Of a stretch of DNA of 64,000 nt, positions 18,499-25,920 are shown in pieces. Positions within the stretch are counted from its first letter, which is position 1, and every line of letters starts with the position of its first letter. The stretch is taken from assembly GCF_900114995.1 (NCBI RefSeq), contig NZ_FOUX01000003.1:682001-746000 (forward strand), given 5' to 3'. This DNA is from Chitinophaga sp. YR627 (GTDB lineage: Bacteria > Bacteroidota > Bacteroidia > Chitinophagales > Chitinophagaceae). Made by a program: the position numbers and the translations under genes. The notes under the pieces are model-generated. The model saw nothing but the letters and a program-made list of their open reading frames with translations. It ran no database searches and was not told where the DNA came from.

Positions 18499-19029
18499 TT
18501 AGTGTTTCAATGTTAGGAATTTGTTCAATTCATGTTGTATAGTATGGGGTATTAGAGTTGTTTTTTTATACACCTTCTTGCCTGCCATATGATATATAAT
18601 TGGTTTTTCATCAGCTAGATTATATTTCGTACATAAGGAAAAACTATCTACGATAATTTGTTTATTGTTCATAGGGAGTCGTCCTCCATTGTCAATAAAA
18701 TAAGAGTTTACAGTTTTATATCCTTTTTCTGATGAAATGAAGAGATAGCGATTTGAAGGTATGATGTAGTCATGCTTCACTAATTGATCAATAATTTTTC
18801 CACGGCAATAGGGACAACTTTGTGTAATTGGTAAAATGAGTAATTCGGATGTATCTGTTGATGAGCTGACAGATAATATTTGATCTGTGAGTTTTGTAAT
18901 ATTAATGAAGAGTGAATCCTGCATAGCTTGATCATTAATGTTTTCTTCCGTTTTATTTTTACTGGAATTACTGCATGATAGTATAAGCATAAAAAGATGT
19001 AGGATGAGTGTTGCTTTTGGGCTTTTCAT
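18499..19029 (-). CDS. Lipoprotein with thioredoxin-like CPYC motif
   Basis: This 176-residue protein begins with a lipoprotein signal (ATLILHLFMLILSC, lipobox LILSC-like) followed by a Ser/Asn/Lys-rich linker. The motif ITQSCPYCRGKIIDQLVKHD has a CPYC pair as in glutaredoxins and some thiol-disulphide proteins, after a beta strand (ELLILP), which suggests a thioredoxin-like fold. A later cis-proline-like segment (EKPIIYHM) fits that fold. It may be a periplasmic disulphide reductase or isomerase for a partner with cysteines, such as the nearby two-Cys peptide; that link is inference. It sits between the propeller lipoprotein gene (two bases away) and the degenerate phosphoesterase gene. Confidence 0.62.
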   Translation of the reverse strand: MKSPKATLILHLFMLILSCSNSSKNKTEENINDQAMQDSLFINITKLTDQILSVSSSTDTSELLILPITQSCPYCRGKIIDQLVKHDYIIPSNRYLFISSEKGYKTVNSYFIDNGGRLPMNNKQIIVDSFSLCTKYNLADEKPIIYHMAGKKVYKKTTLIPHTIQHELNKFLTLKH

Positions 19030-19031
19030 AT

Positions 19032-20186
19032 CTATGGGATTATTTTTAGTCTCAGAAAATTGAGATTGTATTCATCTTTGTTTACAATTCTTGTATACAG
19101 ATCTCCTCTGGAATTGATGAAAGCTGAGTTTAGGTATGTCTGATCTTCTATTGTAGATTCACCGATGACTTTTAGGTTTTTATCCAATATAACAATGCTT
19201 TTTTTTCTTTGACTGTCCGGGCCGGCATCTATGTCTCTGAAAATTCTTAGATAATATCCACTTGCTGCATTGAAATAAATTTGTCCGTATGACTGTTGCT
19301 GTGAAAAAGAATTGAAATCATTTGTAATTGATGAGAAGTTAGGAGTGCCTTTCCCTGTTATCCCCTTGTCAAGATAGCTTCTTCCGGTATACTCAATGTT
19401 GAATGTTTCTAAATTAGTTTCGTAAATACTACTGTCTGCAGGAAAGCTGAAGACAAGATTTTTCTTTTCATTTATACAATAGCTGTAATTGGAGAAGTAA
19501 TATCCCCAATTTTTTAATTTATATATATCCGGGTATTGATAATAAAAAGTTGTTTTGTTATTTAACATATTAATCGCGCAAACCAGTGGAAGATTTTTTC
19601 GTTCCGATTTTTTATGCGTAAGGGTTTCTGTTGATTGTAGACCGAAGTAGAGAATGTTGTCTTTTATAAACGGCATACATTTCATGTTTATCTTGGGGCT
19701 AAGTTTGAAGGGGAGCTTAGATATATTGATTGTTTGAATGATGTCTGCATTGCTATTCAGGAGATATATAGCTTCATAATTATAAAGGATTATGCTGTCT
19801 CTGCTGAGCATCAAGGCCGATGATTTGGCCAGGCTTTTCGGATCGAAGTTTTTTTTAAGATCTGTTCTTTTAACTAAAGATCGTTCGAGTAGGTCATAGG
19901 TGTTTAGCGTATTTGAGCGTTTGTCATGAAAAGTTATGTATTCCTTCCCGCCAACACAGAATGTGTTAAATGCTTTTATATCGTTGTACATCGATTCATG
20001 TAGTTTGAATCGTATGGTATCTGAGGTTGATACTATGTGAAGAGAAGTGTATGTAGGTGTTATGTATTTTGATGTTTTAGGAAGTTTTTTTTGGTTCATG
20101 GTACAACTTTCTCCAAAAAGAAATAAACAGGCGAACAATGCCCCGGAAAGATAGTTTTTGCAGTTATGTTGTATGGTTACTTTCAT
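19032..20186 (-). CDS. DUF4221-like beta-propeller lipoprotein
   Basis: The preferred ATG at 20186 gives a lipoprotein signal (LSGALFACLFLFGESC, lipobox GESC) and about 384 residues; an earlier ATG at 20222 adds twelve residues before the signal. The rest is rich in short beta strands, with repeated patterns such as SRDSIILYNYEAIYLLNSNA and VFSFPADSSIYETN typical of Bacteroidota six-bladed propeller or DUF4221-type lipoproteins. Those families often sit beside small secreted peptides of the NVEALA/DUF6520 kind, and here a small secreted peptide is encoded just upstream. Binding or sensing at the cell envelope is the likely role; no enzyme motif is visible. Confidence 0.55.
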   Translation of the reverse strand: MKVTIQHNCKNYLSGALFACLFLFGESCTMNQKKLPKTSKYITPTYTSLHIVSTSDTIRFKLHESMYNDIKAFNTFCVGGKEYITFHDKRSNTLNTYDLLERSLVKRTDLKKNFDPKSLAKSSALMLSRDSIILYNYEAIYLLNSNADIIQTINISKLPFKLSPKINMKCMPFIKDNILYFGLQSTETLTHKKSERKNLPLVCAINMLNNKTTFYYQYPDIYKLKNWGYYFSNYSYCINEKKNLVFSFPADSSIYETNLETFNIEYTGRSYLDKGITGKGTPNFSSITNDFNSFSQQQSYGQIYFNAASGYYLRIFRDIDAGPDSQRKKSIVILDKNLKVIGESTIEDQTYLNSAFINSRGDLYTRIVNKDEYNLNFLRLKIIP

Positions 20187-20216
20187 TTCGTCTTTCTGTA
20201 TTCTTGGAAATTTGGA

Positions 20217-20261
20217 AATCAAGCTAGCACATTATAAGTTTTACAATATGCTAGCCTGATT
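20217..20261. repeat. Imperfect inverted repeat downstream of the small peptide gene
   Basis: AATCA-GCTAGCA at 20217-20229 pairs with TGCTAGC-TGATT at 20249-20261, with one mismatch, and the interior (CATTATAAG/TTACAATA) continues the pairing. It lies between the small peptide gene and the propeller lipoprotein gene. A partial terminator that raises peptide mRNA over the rest of the operon would fit, but there is no strong T run. Confidence 0.5.
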
Positions 20262-20299
20262 GGAAAAATTAGATTATGTTCGGGGTGAACAGGTAATCT

Positions 20300-20569
20300 T
20301 TAAGCGTTATCTGGTAATGTAGTTCCTTCGCTTGTTTCTGGACTACCACCAGTTGTACCTGAATTTAATGTTGCGAAACATGAATCAGCAGCAGCACGGG
20401 CAGCGCATGTTACAGAAGCTCCATCGCTGGATGGAACGATAGTGCCGCCTTTAAGACGATAAGAATCGTCTTCTTCTTTGTTAGCAGGAATGATAGCTGC
20501 GGTAACAGCAGATACACCAATTAATGCGAGACCTAAAAAGGAGAAGTGTTTCAGTGATAACTTTTTCAT
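20300..20569 (-). CDS. Small secreted Ser/Thr-rich peptide, candidate RiPP precursor
   Basis: The 89-residue product begins MKKLSLKHFSFLGLALIG, a basic then hydrophobic segment resembling a signal or membrane-targeting leader. A charged stretch (NKEEDDSYRLKGG) follows. The remaining 47 residues after KGG hold many Ser, Thr and Gly and two Cys (SVTC and DSC, nine residues apart), ending TTLPDNA. In size and layout it resembles the small secreted peptides of Bacteroidota (DUF6520/NVEALA-like) and also a lanthipeptide precursor. Its position directly after the kinase-LanC gene makes it a candidate substrate. The Ser-Ser-Cys spacing does not match the classical labionin motif exactly. Confidence 0.6.
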   Translation of the reverse strand: MKKLSLKHFSFLGLALIGVSAVTAAIIPANKEEDDSYRLKGGTIVPSSDGASVTCAARAAADSCFATLNSGTTGGSPETSEGTTLPDNA

Positions 20570-20705
20570 GATTAGAAAATTTAGGATTGTGAAGAAAAAT
20601 ATAATCGATGGCCATAGAATACACAGCTAAGTTCAATTCTTTGGGTGAAAAAAATGTTCAGTATGCGCCATGATTTTTGGAATAACGCTCACATGATCTT
20701 TCTGC

Positions 20706-22880
20706 TTACATCATAAGAGGCGCTGATAATTCTTTTGGGTAACAATAGCGTAGTAGAAAATGCAATACACCGCTATTTCCTGACATAAAACTTGCAGTTG
20801 GGAATCGCTCGCTTTGAACAAGCCAATAGTTGCCGTTCTTTTGGTCTTCTTTTCTCAGACGTAGTATTGTTTGCGCAATCCAATCAGCCCGTTCAATCCA
20901 TTGTTCATCTGAGGTGATTTTAGCCGCTTCGAGATAGACCTCTCCAAGCCCGGCGAGGCCCTGGTTTTGGCTCAAGTTGTTGCTCACAACCTTTATGGGA
21001 TGTATTTTAAGACATTTGTCAATAACTTTTTTGTAGCTGGCGTCATTGGTGATTGCATATCCTTTCAAAAAAGCCAGCGCAATCCCTGGTGTGCCATCAC
21101 TCCACCATGGAGGAAGCTTTTGTTTGTTTGAAGAATACCAGCTTATGATCCCATTTTCCTGAATGCTATTTTGAATCAGCCATTGCAATGCTTTCGTTCC
21201 CGCATTTAAAGACCTTTGATCGTTAAATATTTTCCCATGTTCTAATAAGAAATAGGCAATCCCACTGACACCTTGTGCGAAACCACGTGTTATTCTTTTT
21301 TTATTTTCGATGACGCTTCTAATCCATGCCCCATTTTTTTCCTGCTTGTTTATTAGATAGTCTGCATATTTATGGAGGTTGTTCCTGACTTGCTGATTAG
21401 GTTGAACATTGTTGATTATGATGTTTGCTAGTCCTTGCCCTGCTACACCGTAGAGTATATCAGGTTCAGTTCCCATTTTGGTAACTAGTTTGTCGATCCA
21501 ATTATTATAACTGTATTGTTTTGGAACATAGCCCGATCCCGAAAACAGGCTTAGTACAGCTGCTACTCCATCGCTACCGAAATGTAATCCAGGATGCGTT
21601 GCATCTAGTCTTTGAATATATTTATTGTTTATTCTATCAAGTGCTAATTCAATATTTTCAGTATTTTTATTAATATCCAGACCTTTTTGATGAGCTTTCG
21701 TAAGAAGATAAAGAATGCCGGTGTCTCCGCAATTGAAACTGGAGTACCATCCCTTGTTTAATTTTGTTTTGTCTGCTTTGCTTGGGTTCCTTATGTTTTC
21801 GGTGAACCAACCACGGCCCTGGTCGCAGAAAATTGGGGTAGAGAAGGTGTCAATGCCAGACTGTATTAAGTCCAGAATTTCTTTTTTTTCGTATCGGGGT
21901 ACATGAACTTTCTCACGCGATCTTCCTGTCTTAGTATCTTTTTGATACGCTTCAAACTCAGATTTGATTACCCTTAAATCTGGCCTTTCTTCCGGATTTG
22001 GATGTATACATTTAAGTAATAGGGTGCTAATTTTTTTGTCAGGAATGAAATAATTTAGTTTATCTCTGAGATTATCATTTTCGTTGACTGTAAATTTCGC
22101 GGGACTAATACTCGTAAATAATTGTATAAAGATGGCGCCCAGAGAGAAAATGTCTTCTTTTGTTGTCGGCTCTAATGTGGCTTCCTGTTCAGGAGACATA
22201 TATCCGTATGTTCCAAGTTTGAAAGGAGGAGCAGGATGGTGATCTCTTGTAGAATAACTTAACTCCATATCGATCACATATACATTTCCTCCTGGAGTGA
22301 CCATAAAGTTATTGACTGTGACATCCCTATGTACGATATGCTGTTCGTGCAGTTTTTCCAGTATGGATATGATTTGGAGCAGATACCCAACAATTTTCGG
22401 ACTTTTTTTATTTCCATATGCAACAGGTATGAAAGATGGCGTCATTTCGGACAGCACTTTATGTAGAGATTTTCCTTTTATCCTTTCCAGCACGAGATAG
22501 GAAATATTATTTTCTTCAAACCATGCTAGCGCCTTTGGCAATTTCACATGCCCGTGCAACTTTTCATGGAGTTCTTTTTGCCACATGAGCCTATCCCTGA
22601 TGTCTCTGCCGTTTTTGTCTATAGAGGCCCCTGATACACCTTCTTTGATCACACAGATACCAAAGTCGAACAGGCTTTTTATATATATGCATTTAATGAC
22701 ATCATTTTTATCACTTTCTTTCAGACTCTTTAGTACGATGTAGTGGTATCCCAGTCTCAGTCCACTTCTTTTTTTTTCTTTAGTTTTATTGACTGAAATT
22801 TCCCCATTGGTTTCACTTATGCTATTAGCGACCGATAGATGATCATTGTTATCGTCAATTGATATAACCTTATTATTCAT
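20706..22880 (-). CDS. Protein kinase fused to LanC-like domain (class III/IV LanKC-like)
   Basis: Residues about 38-310 form a Ser/Thr-kinase domain: Lys79 in CVIKEG, HRDVTVNN at 184-191 (catalytic Asp186, Asn191), and DME at 204-206 in place of DFG, as in LanKC enzymes. Residues about 340-724 are a LanC-like toroid with repeated GxxG signatures (NCGDTGIL, GSDGVAAV, GVSGIAYF, GNSGVLHF). The usual zinc ligands are replaced: the WCxG site is WSDG (Ser594) and the CHG site is Asn639-Gln640-Gly. There is no N-terminal phospho-Ser/Thr lyase domain, which canonical class III/IV synthetases have before the kinase. It may phosphorylate or modify the peptide encoded downstream, or have a non-lanthipeptide role. 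Its ATG overlaps the HTH gene stop (ATGA). Confidence 0.85.
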   Translation of the reverse strand: MNNKVISIDDNNDHLSVANSISETNGEISVNKTKEKKRSGLRLGYHYIVLKSLKESDKNDVIKCIYIKSLFDFGICVIKEGVSGASIDKNGRDIRDRLMWQKELHEKLHGHVKLPKALAWFEENNISYLVLERIKGKSLHKVLSEMTPSFIPVAYGNKKSPKIVGYLLQIISILEKLHEQHIVHRDVTVNNFMVTPGGNVYVIDMELSYSTRDHHPAPPFKLGTYGYMSPEQEATLEPTTKEDIFSLGAIFIQLFTSISPAKFTVNENDNLRDKLNYFIPDKKISTLLLKCIHPNPEERPDLRVIKSEFEAYQKDTKTGRSREKVHVPRYEKKEILDLIQSGIDTFSTPIFCDQGRGWFTENIRNPSKADKTKLNKGWYSSFNCGDTGILYLLTKAHQKGLDINKNTENIELALDRINNKYIQRLDATHPGLHFGSDGVAAVLSLFSGSGYVPKQYSYNNWIDKLVTKMGTEPDILYGVAGQGLANIIINNVQPNQQVRNNLHKYADYLINKQEKNGAWIRSVIENKKRITRGFAQGVSGIAYFLLEHGKIFNDQRSLNAGTKALQWLIQNSIQENGIISWYSSNKQKLPPWWSDGTPGIALAFLKGYAITNDASYKKVIDKCLKIHPIKVVSNNLSQNQGLAGLGEVYLEAAKITSDEQWIERADWIAQTILRLRKEDQKNGNYWLVQSERFPTASFMSGNSGVLHFLLRYCYPKELSAPLMM

Positions 22881-23149
22881 GACAGAAGTGTTTGTGTTCC
22901 TGTAGATGGTATTTCACTCTTTTCGAAGAAAAATGATATATTAAAATGTCCCTCTTCATCATAGTAATAGCTTTGCCGGCTATTGGAGAATTTTATGGGA
23001 GCTCCAAAGTCTTTCATGATGTTTATGTATTTATAAACACAGCGTTCGGATATTCCAACCCTTCTTGCAAGCTCTGAGGGAGAGCCGGTCCCCTTTATCC
23101 GGATGAGGCGATCTATACGTTGTAGTCGTTCAAGCGCATCTATTGTCAT
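22877..23149 (-). CDS. Small HTH (DeoR/HTH_11-like) regulator
   Basis: The 90-residue protein has a winged-helix type DNA-binding region: LERLQRIDRLIRIKGTGSPS, then LARRVGISERCVYKYINIMK as the helix-turn-helix, then a wing-like strand PIKFSNSRQSYYYDEEG. Small HTH_11-like proteins of this shape often lead operons for peptide or LanC-type genes in Bacteroidota (family resemblance from memory). It overlaps the kinase-LanC gene by four bases and therefore leads the minus-strand operon. Two perfect dyads upstream (23237-23258, 23287-23306) are possible operators for autoregulation. Confidence 0.78.
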   Translation of the reverse strand: MTIDALERLQRIDRLIRIKGTGSPSELARRVGISERCVYKYINIMKDFGAPIKFSNSRQSYYYDEEGHFNISFFFEKSEIPSTGTQTLLS

Positions 23150-23465
23150 AAATGTTTTAATTTATAGTATTGATGTTGATAGTTTTGTTGAGCTTGTAGC
23201 GCAGATAGTTAGTAGCGTTGCTGTTATAGCTGTCCGGAAGATATTTTATGATATCTTCAATACTAATTATCTTAAATAGCGTTATTTTCTGGTATCAGGA
23301 CCAGAATGGTAAATGGGCTAAAAAACTCTCAGAGGGTTAAAGGTTTATCCTATAGGCTGATCTAAGCTGTCTCTATATTAAAGTTAGGTTAAATTAAATC
23401 CCTCAAATTATCCCAAGCGGCATATTTACTTATCCTGCGCGTCTTTCCCCGCGCCCACAGTTCCA
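23150..23465. promoter_or_regulatory. Regulatory region upstream of the HTH-LanKC operon
   Basis: No gene is visible. Two perfect inverted repeats occur: GAAGATAT/ATATCTTC at 23237-23258 with a six-base loop, and TTCTGGT/ACCAGAA at 23287-23306 with a six-base loop. No exact TAnnTTTG is seen on the minus strand, so the operon promoter may use another sigma factor. The left flank also holds one copy of a 39-base repeat (23405-23443). Confidence 0.45.
23405..23443 (-). repeat. Direct repeat, copy 1 (3' flank of unknown gene)
   Basis: This 39-base segment matches 24249-24287 at 32 positions by eye, including AAATTATCC, AGCGGCA and TTACTTATCC. It lies just after the stop of the unknown gene at 23466, in the same relative position as copy 2 after the AraC gene boundary. 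Confidence 0.6.
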
Positions 23466-24218
23466 TCATCCTCCCACAACAGCACCGTTACACCAATCCA
23501 CCAACACTAACTGAAACTTTTCTACCAGCAGTGAAAACTCATCATCTACATATTCAAAATCACGTAGACACAGCGCCGTGATAATATCATTATCAACGAT
23601 ACCATAATAAACATGACTATGTGAATGAATAACGAACGAAGAATGAATAACGCCTTGTGAGTCTATGCCTAACGTACCCCGCGAGCTAACACTGACCACA
23701 TCACAGAATTCATTCATAGGAATATGAACAGACAGCAAAGGAATATTATCACGAATATAAGACGACGGATATCCCACCAGGTTATTCCCTATCTCCAAAA
23801 TTTGAGTAATCGCTCCTAAGTCTGTTTCAATAACCGGCATTAATTCTATCGATAGGAACTGTAACTGCATCCATTGATTAACATGAATAGTCTCTGAATA
23901 GATACCAGGTACAACGACAGGTAAAGTACCCGAGCTAGTCGGGACCAACGACCGCTGATTCGTATTATCGAAATCAATTTTCCGCTGAATAGTCAGCGTT
24001 AGCTTTTTCGAATAATGAAAATCATCCCCTGATACAGGATTAGCTGTTATCACCTGCCAGGGCTCGCCGTCTAAAGTTAAGACGGTGGGTTTATCAAACA
24101 CTTCCGGTAAATCATCTTTCAGAATTTTGCGTTTAGAAAGTATCTGATTAGAGGTGGCGTCAACAAACGTAACATTGATCTTTTTAGGGAACAATGTGAG
24201 TAGGGTTAAATAATTCAT
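23466..24218 (-). CDS. Protein of unknown function
   Basis: I do not recognise a family. The 250-residue product starts MNYLTLLTLFPKKINVTFVD and is predicted mostly beta-rich with acidic patches; there is no signal peptide, membrane helix or catalytic motif. The segment KPTVLTLDGEPWQVITANPV resembles openings seen in uncharacterised Bacteroidota proteins. Residues 190-225 include SHSHVYYGIVDNDIITALC. It is followed by an AraC regulator encoded upstream on the same strand 67 bases away, with which it could form an operon. The sequence composition is less AT-rich than the LanKC operon. The intact frame of 251 codons supports a real gene. Confidence 0.55.
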   Translation of the reverse strand: MNYLTLLTLFPKKINVTFVDATSNQILSKRKILKDDLPEVFDKPTVLTLDGEPWQVITANPVSGDDFHYSKKLTLTIQRKIDFDNTNQRSLVPTSSGTLPVVVPGIYSETIHVNQWMQLQFLSIELMPVIETDLGAITQILEIGNNLVGYPSSYIRDNIPLLSVHIPMNEFCDVVSVSSRGTLGIDSQGVIHSSFVIHSHSHVYYGIVDNDIITALCLRDFEYVDDEFSLLVEKFQLVLVDWCNGAVVGG

Positions 24219-24248
24219 AAGGAGAAGTTACAAAAACTGTCTCTTCAG

Positions 24249-24287
24249 AAATTATCCTGAGCGGCAAAGTTACTTATCCGTAGCGTC
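24249..24287 (-). repeat. Direct repeat, copy 2 (between AraC gene and unknown gene)
   Basis: The second copy of the 39-base repeat covers the gap between the AraC stop and the start of the unknown gene; its last two bases overlap the AraC stop codon. Both copies carry AAATTATCC-x2-AGCGGCA and TTACTTATCC, so one gene plus its 3' flank may have been inserted or duplicated. Confidence 0.6.
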
Positions 24288-25266
24288 ATTCGCTGCCACC
24301 ATTCCGCCGTGTCTCGCTGGGGGTTTCTTCAAAGTAGTTTTTATAGACTTTTGTGAGGGCGGAGGGATTTTTATAACCGACGATGTAAGCGATGTGAGCG
24401 ATACTGATTGTTTCGTTGATACAGAGGTTGCGTGCTCGTTCCATGCGGATCTTTAGTTGGTACTCCGAGAAGGACATGCCGCAATATTTTGTGAAACTGT
24501 GTCTTAGTTTAGATTCACTTATATAATAGGTGGATGCGAGTTGAGAGATAGTGAGTTCTTTATCGATATTATTGCGGATATATGTTTTGATGGTGTTAAA
24601 GGTGAGATCTGAGCTGGGTGGGAGTGCTTTGTTATCCTGGTGTTCGAGGATAAGAATAAGTAGCTCCTGGAGTTTGGCGGATAGCCAGGAGCGGCGCAGA
24701 CCGGAATTGACAATACTATATTTTAGCTCATGATTGAGGATATGGAGTTTATCCCAGACGATACCCGGCGTAGGGGTGAGGAGGGCTGGCGTTTCTCCGT
24801 CAATTTTTGACAGCCATCTGGACACCATGGGAGAGTTTGAAGTATTATAAGAGAGAATTTCCCTGCTAAAGGAATAATGTTGCACCTCATATATGCCAGG
24901 AGAGAACACGGAGGCTTGTTGCTGCCCTATTATCTGGAAGCAGCTGTACTGTCCCTGCAGCAGGGTCACTACGTTGTCGTAGTACATAATATTAAGACTA
25001 CCTTTCACCACACAGCATACAGTACTCAATGCCTCTTTCACCTTCGGCAGCAGCTGCACCGGCTCTTTCACGATAAACACATTATTACTCATACTACACC
25101 CATTCGCAACCACCGTATGATAAATAATATCTACCGCAGGCGATGTCACTAAAACAGGATCGGCAAAGTCACAGCGGTAGGCTGCATATTGTGGTGGAAG
25201 CTGATGTGTCACTTTAATATGGTGCTCGGGAATACCGACTATACCATATTCTATAGTCACGTTCAT
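24286..25266 (-). CDS. AraC family transcriptional regulator
   Basis: The C-terminal 100 residues are an AraC/XylS DNA-binding domain with two helix-turn-helix motifs: ELTISQLASTYYISESKLRH and the more conserved ISIAHIAYIVGYKNPSALTK followed by YFEETPSE. The N-terminal 220 residues lack a recognisable sugar-binding cupin sequence and may be a divergent sensor. The total of 326 residues is usual. It is divergent from the response-regulator operon at 25921 and separated from it by about 650 bases rich in hairpins. Its target is unknown; the neighbouring unknown gene is the nearest candidate. Confidence 0.88.
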   Translation of the reverse strand: MNVTIEYGIVGIPEHHIKVTHQLPPQYAAYRCDFADPVLVTSPAVDIIYHTVVANGCSMSNNVFIVKEPVQLLPKVKEALSTVCCVVKGSLNIMYYDNVVTLLQGQYSCFQIIGQQQASVFSPGIYEVQHYSFSREILSYNTSNSPMVSRWLSKIDGETPALLTPTPGIVWDKLHILNHELKYSIVNSGLRRSWLSAKLQELLILILEHQDNKALPPSSDLTFNTIKTYIRNNIDKELTISQLASTYYISESKLRHSFTKYCGMSFSEYQLKIRMERARNLCINETISIAHIAYIVGYKNPSALTKVYKNYFEETPSETRRNGGSE

Positions 25267-25394
25267 ATAGGTAAAGTTTGCTTTGAGGGATGTTGGCGAG
25301 GTAGACTCAGGTCAACAGACTGGGTTAAAGTCAACGGTAATATTCGCGAGAAAGGCGGGGAGTGCAAAAAAAAGCGGGTTAAGAAATTATTAAG

Positions 25395-25423
25395 AAAAGG
25401 AGCCAGGCTAAAAAACCTGGCTC
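25395..25423 (-). terminator. Hairpin with minus-strand T run
   Basis: GAGCCAGG (25400-25407) and CCTGGCTC (25416-25423) pair perfectly; on the minus strand the stem is followed by CCTTTTCTT. It could end a short RNA started at the -7 element at 25508-25515, before the AraC gene. Confidence 0.5.
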
Positions 25424-25561
25424 TTCACTTAAAACAAGAAAACAACCTGTTAAAATATTTAACACCTGCGGGGTACGCAGGTGAGGATTAAACATTTATT
25501 GGATAATCAAAAGTAGATGCTTGGAAAGAGAAATCTGTGAATGAGATGTTAATGAAAAAAA

Positions 25562-25590
25562 ATTGTCCCGGGTACTGCGCCCGGGACAAT
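25562..25590 (-). terminator. Perfect 11-bp hairpin with minus-strand T run
   Basis: ATTGTCCCGGG at 25562-25572 and CCCGGGACAAT at 25580-25590 pair perfectly around a seven-base loop. On the minus strand eight T follow, as in an intrinsic terminator. No annotated minus-strand gene precedes it, so it implies an unannotated transcript from 25600-25900. Confidence 0.6.
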
Positions 25591-25714
25591 AACTAAACAA
25601 CAGCTATGAATGAAAATCTTATTAGTAGGATAAAAAGGTCAATTACTATACCACCTGTAGGAATGGCGGTTTTCCCTGTGAATGTTATCGCATTTAGTGG
25701 ACACTCTACAGGTA

Positions 25715-25734
25715 GTGTGGAAATATTTCCACAC
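25715..25734. promoter_or_regulatory. Perfect 20-base palindrome, candidate operator
   Basis: GTGTGGAAATATTTCCACAC is self-complementary over all 20 bases with no loop, typical of a site for a dimeric regulator. It lies 187 bases before the response-regulator operon. Confidence 0.5.
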
Positions 25735-25920
25735 CTTTGTGTGACAGGCGATTGAGAACCCCTGTGAAAATCATGGGTTTGGTAATGGATTGATATTTGA
25801 AAGATAAAGAAATAGGTATTTGGGAAGGATTAGGGTGGATTTTGAGCGACGCATCGGCTTTATGTAAAGAATACATCTACAAGCATTTGATAATCAATTT
25901 TTAATGGAATAAGTGAAAGC

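Larger units (their letters stand above)
25267..25920. other. Long intergenic region rich in hairpins
   Basis: No convincing gene is seen in these 654 bases. They contain three strong hairpins (25400-25423, 25463-25483, 25562-25590) and a perfect 20-base palindrome (25715-25734). On the minus strand an exact -7 match (TACTTTTG, 25508-25515) lies before two of the hairpins, so a short minus-strand RNA ending near 25390 is possible. No exact plus-strand -7 element was found for the response-regulator gene. Confidence 0.5.

Noticed and set aside
25189..25491. 100-codon plus-strand frame opposite and beyond the AraC gene start
   Set aside because: It overlaps the AraC N-terminus and two hairpins, and its Lys/Arg-rich product has no family.
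25741..25830. Sigma-54 promoter before the response-regulator operon
   Set aside because: The TGGTAATGGATTGA-like stretch has GG and GA separated by nine bases and lacks the required GC, so it does not fit.
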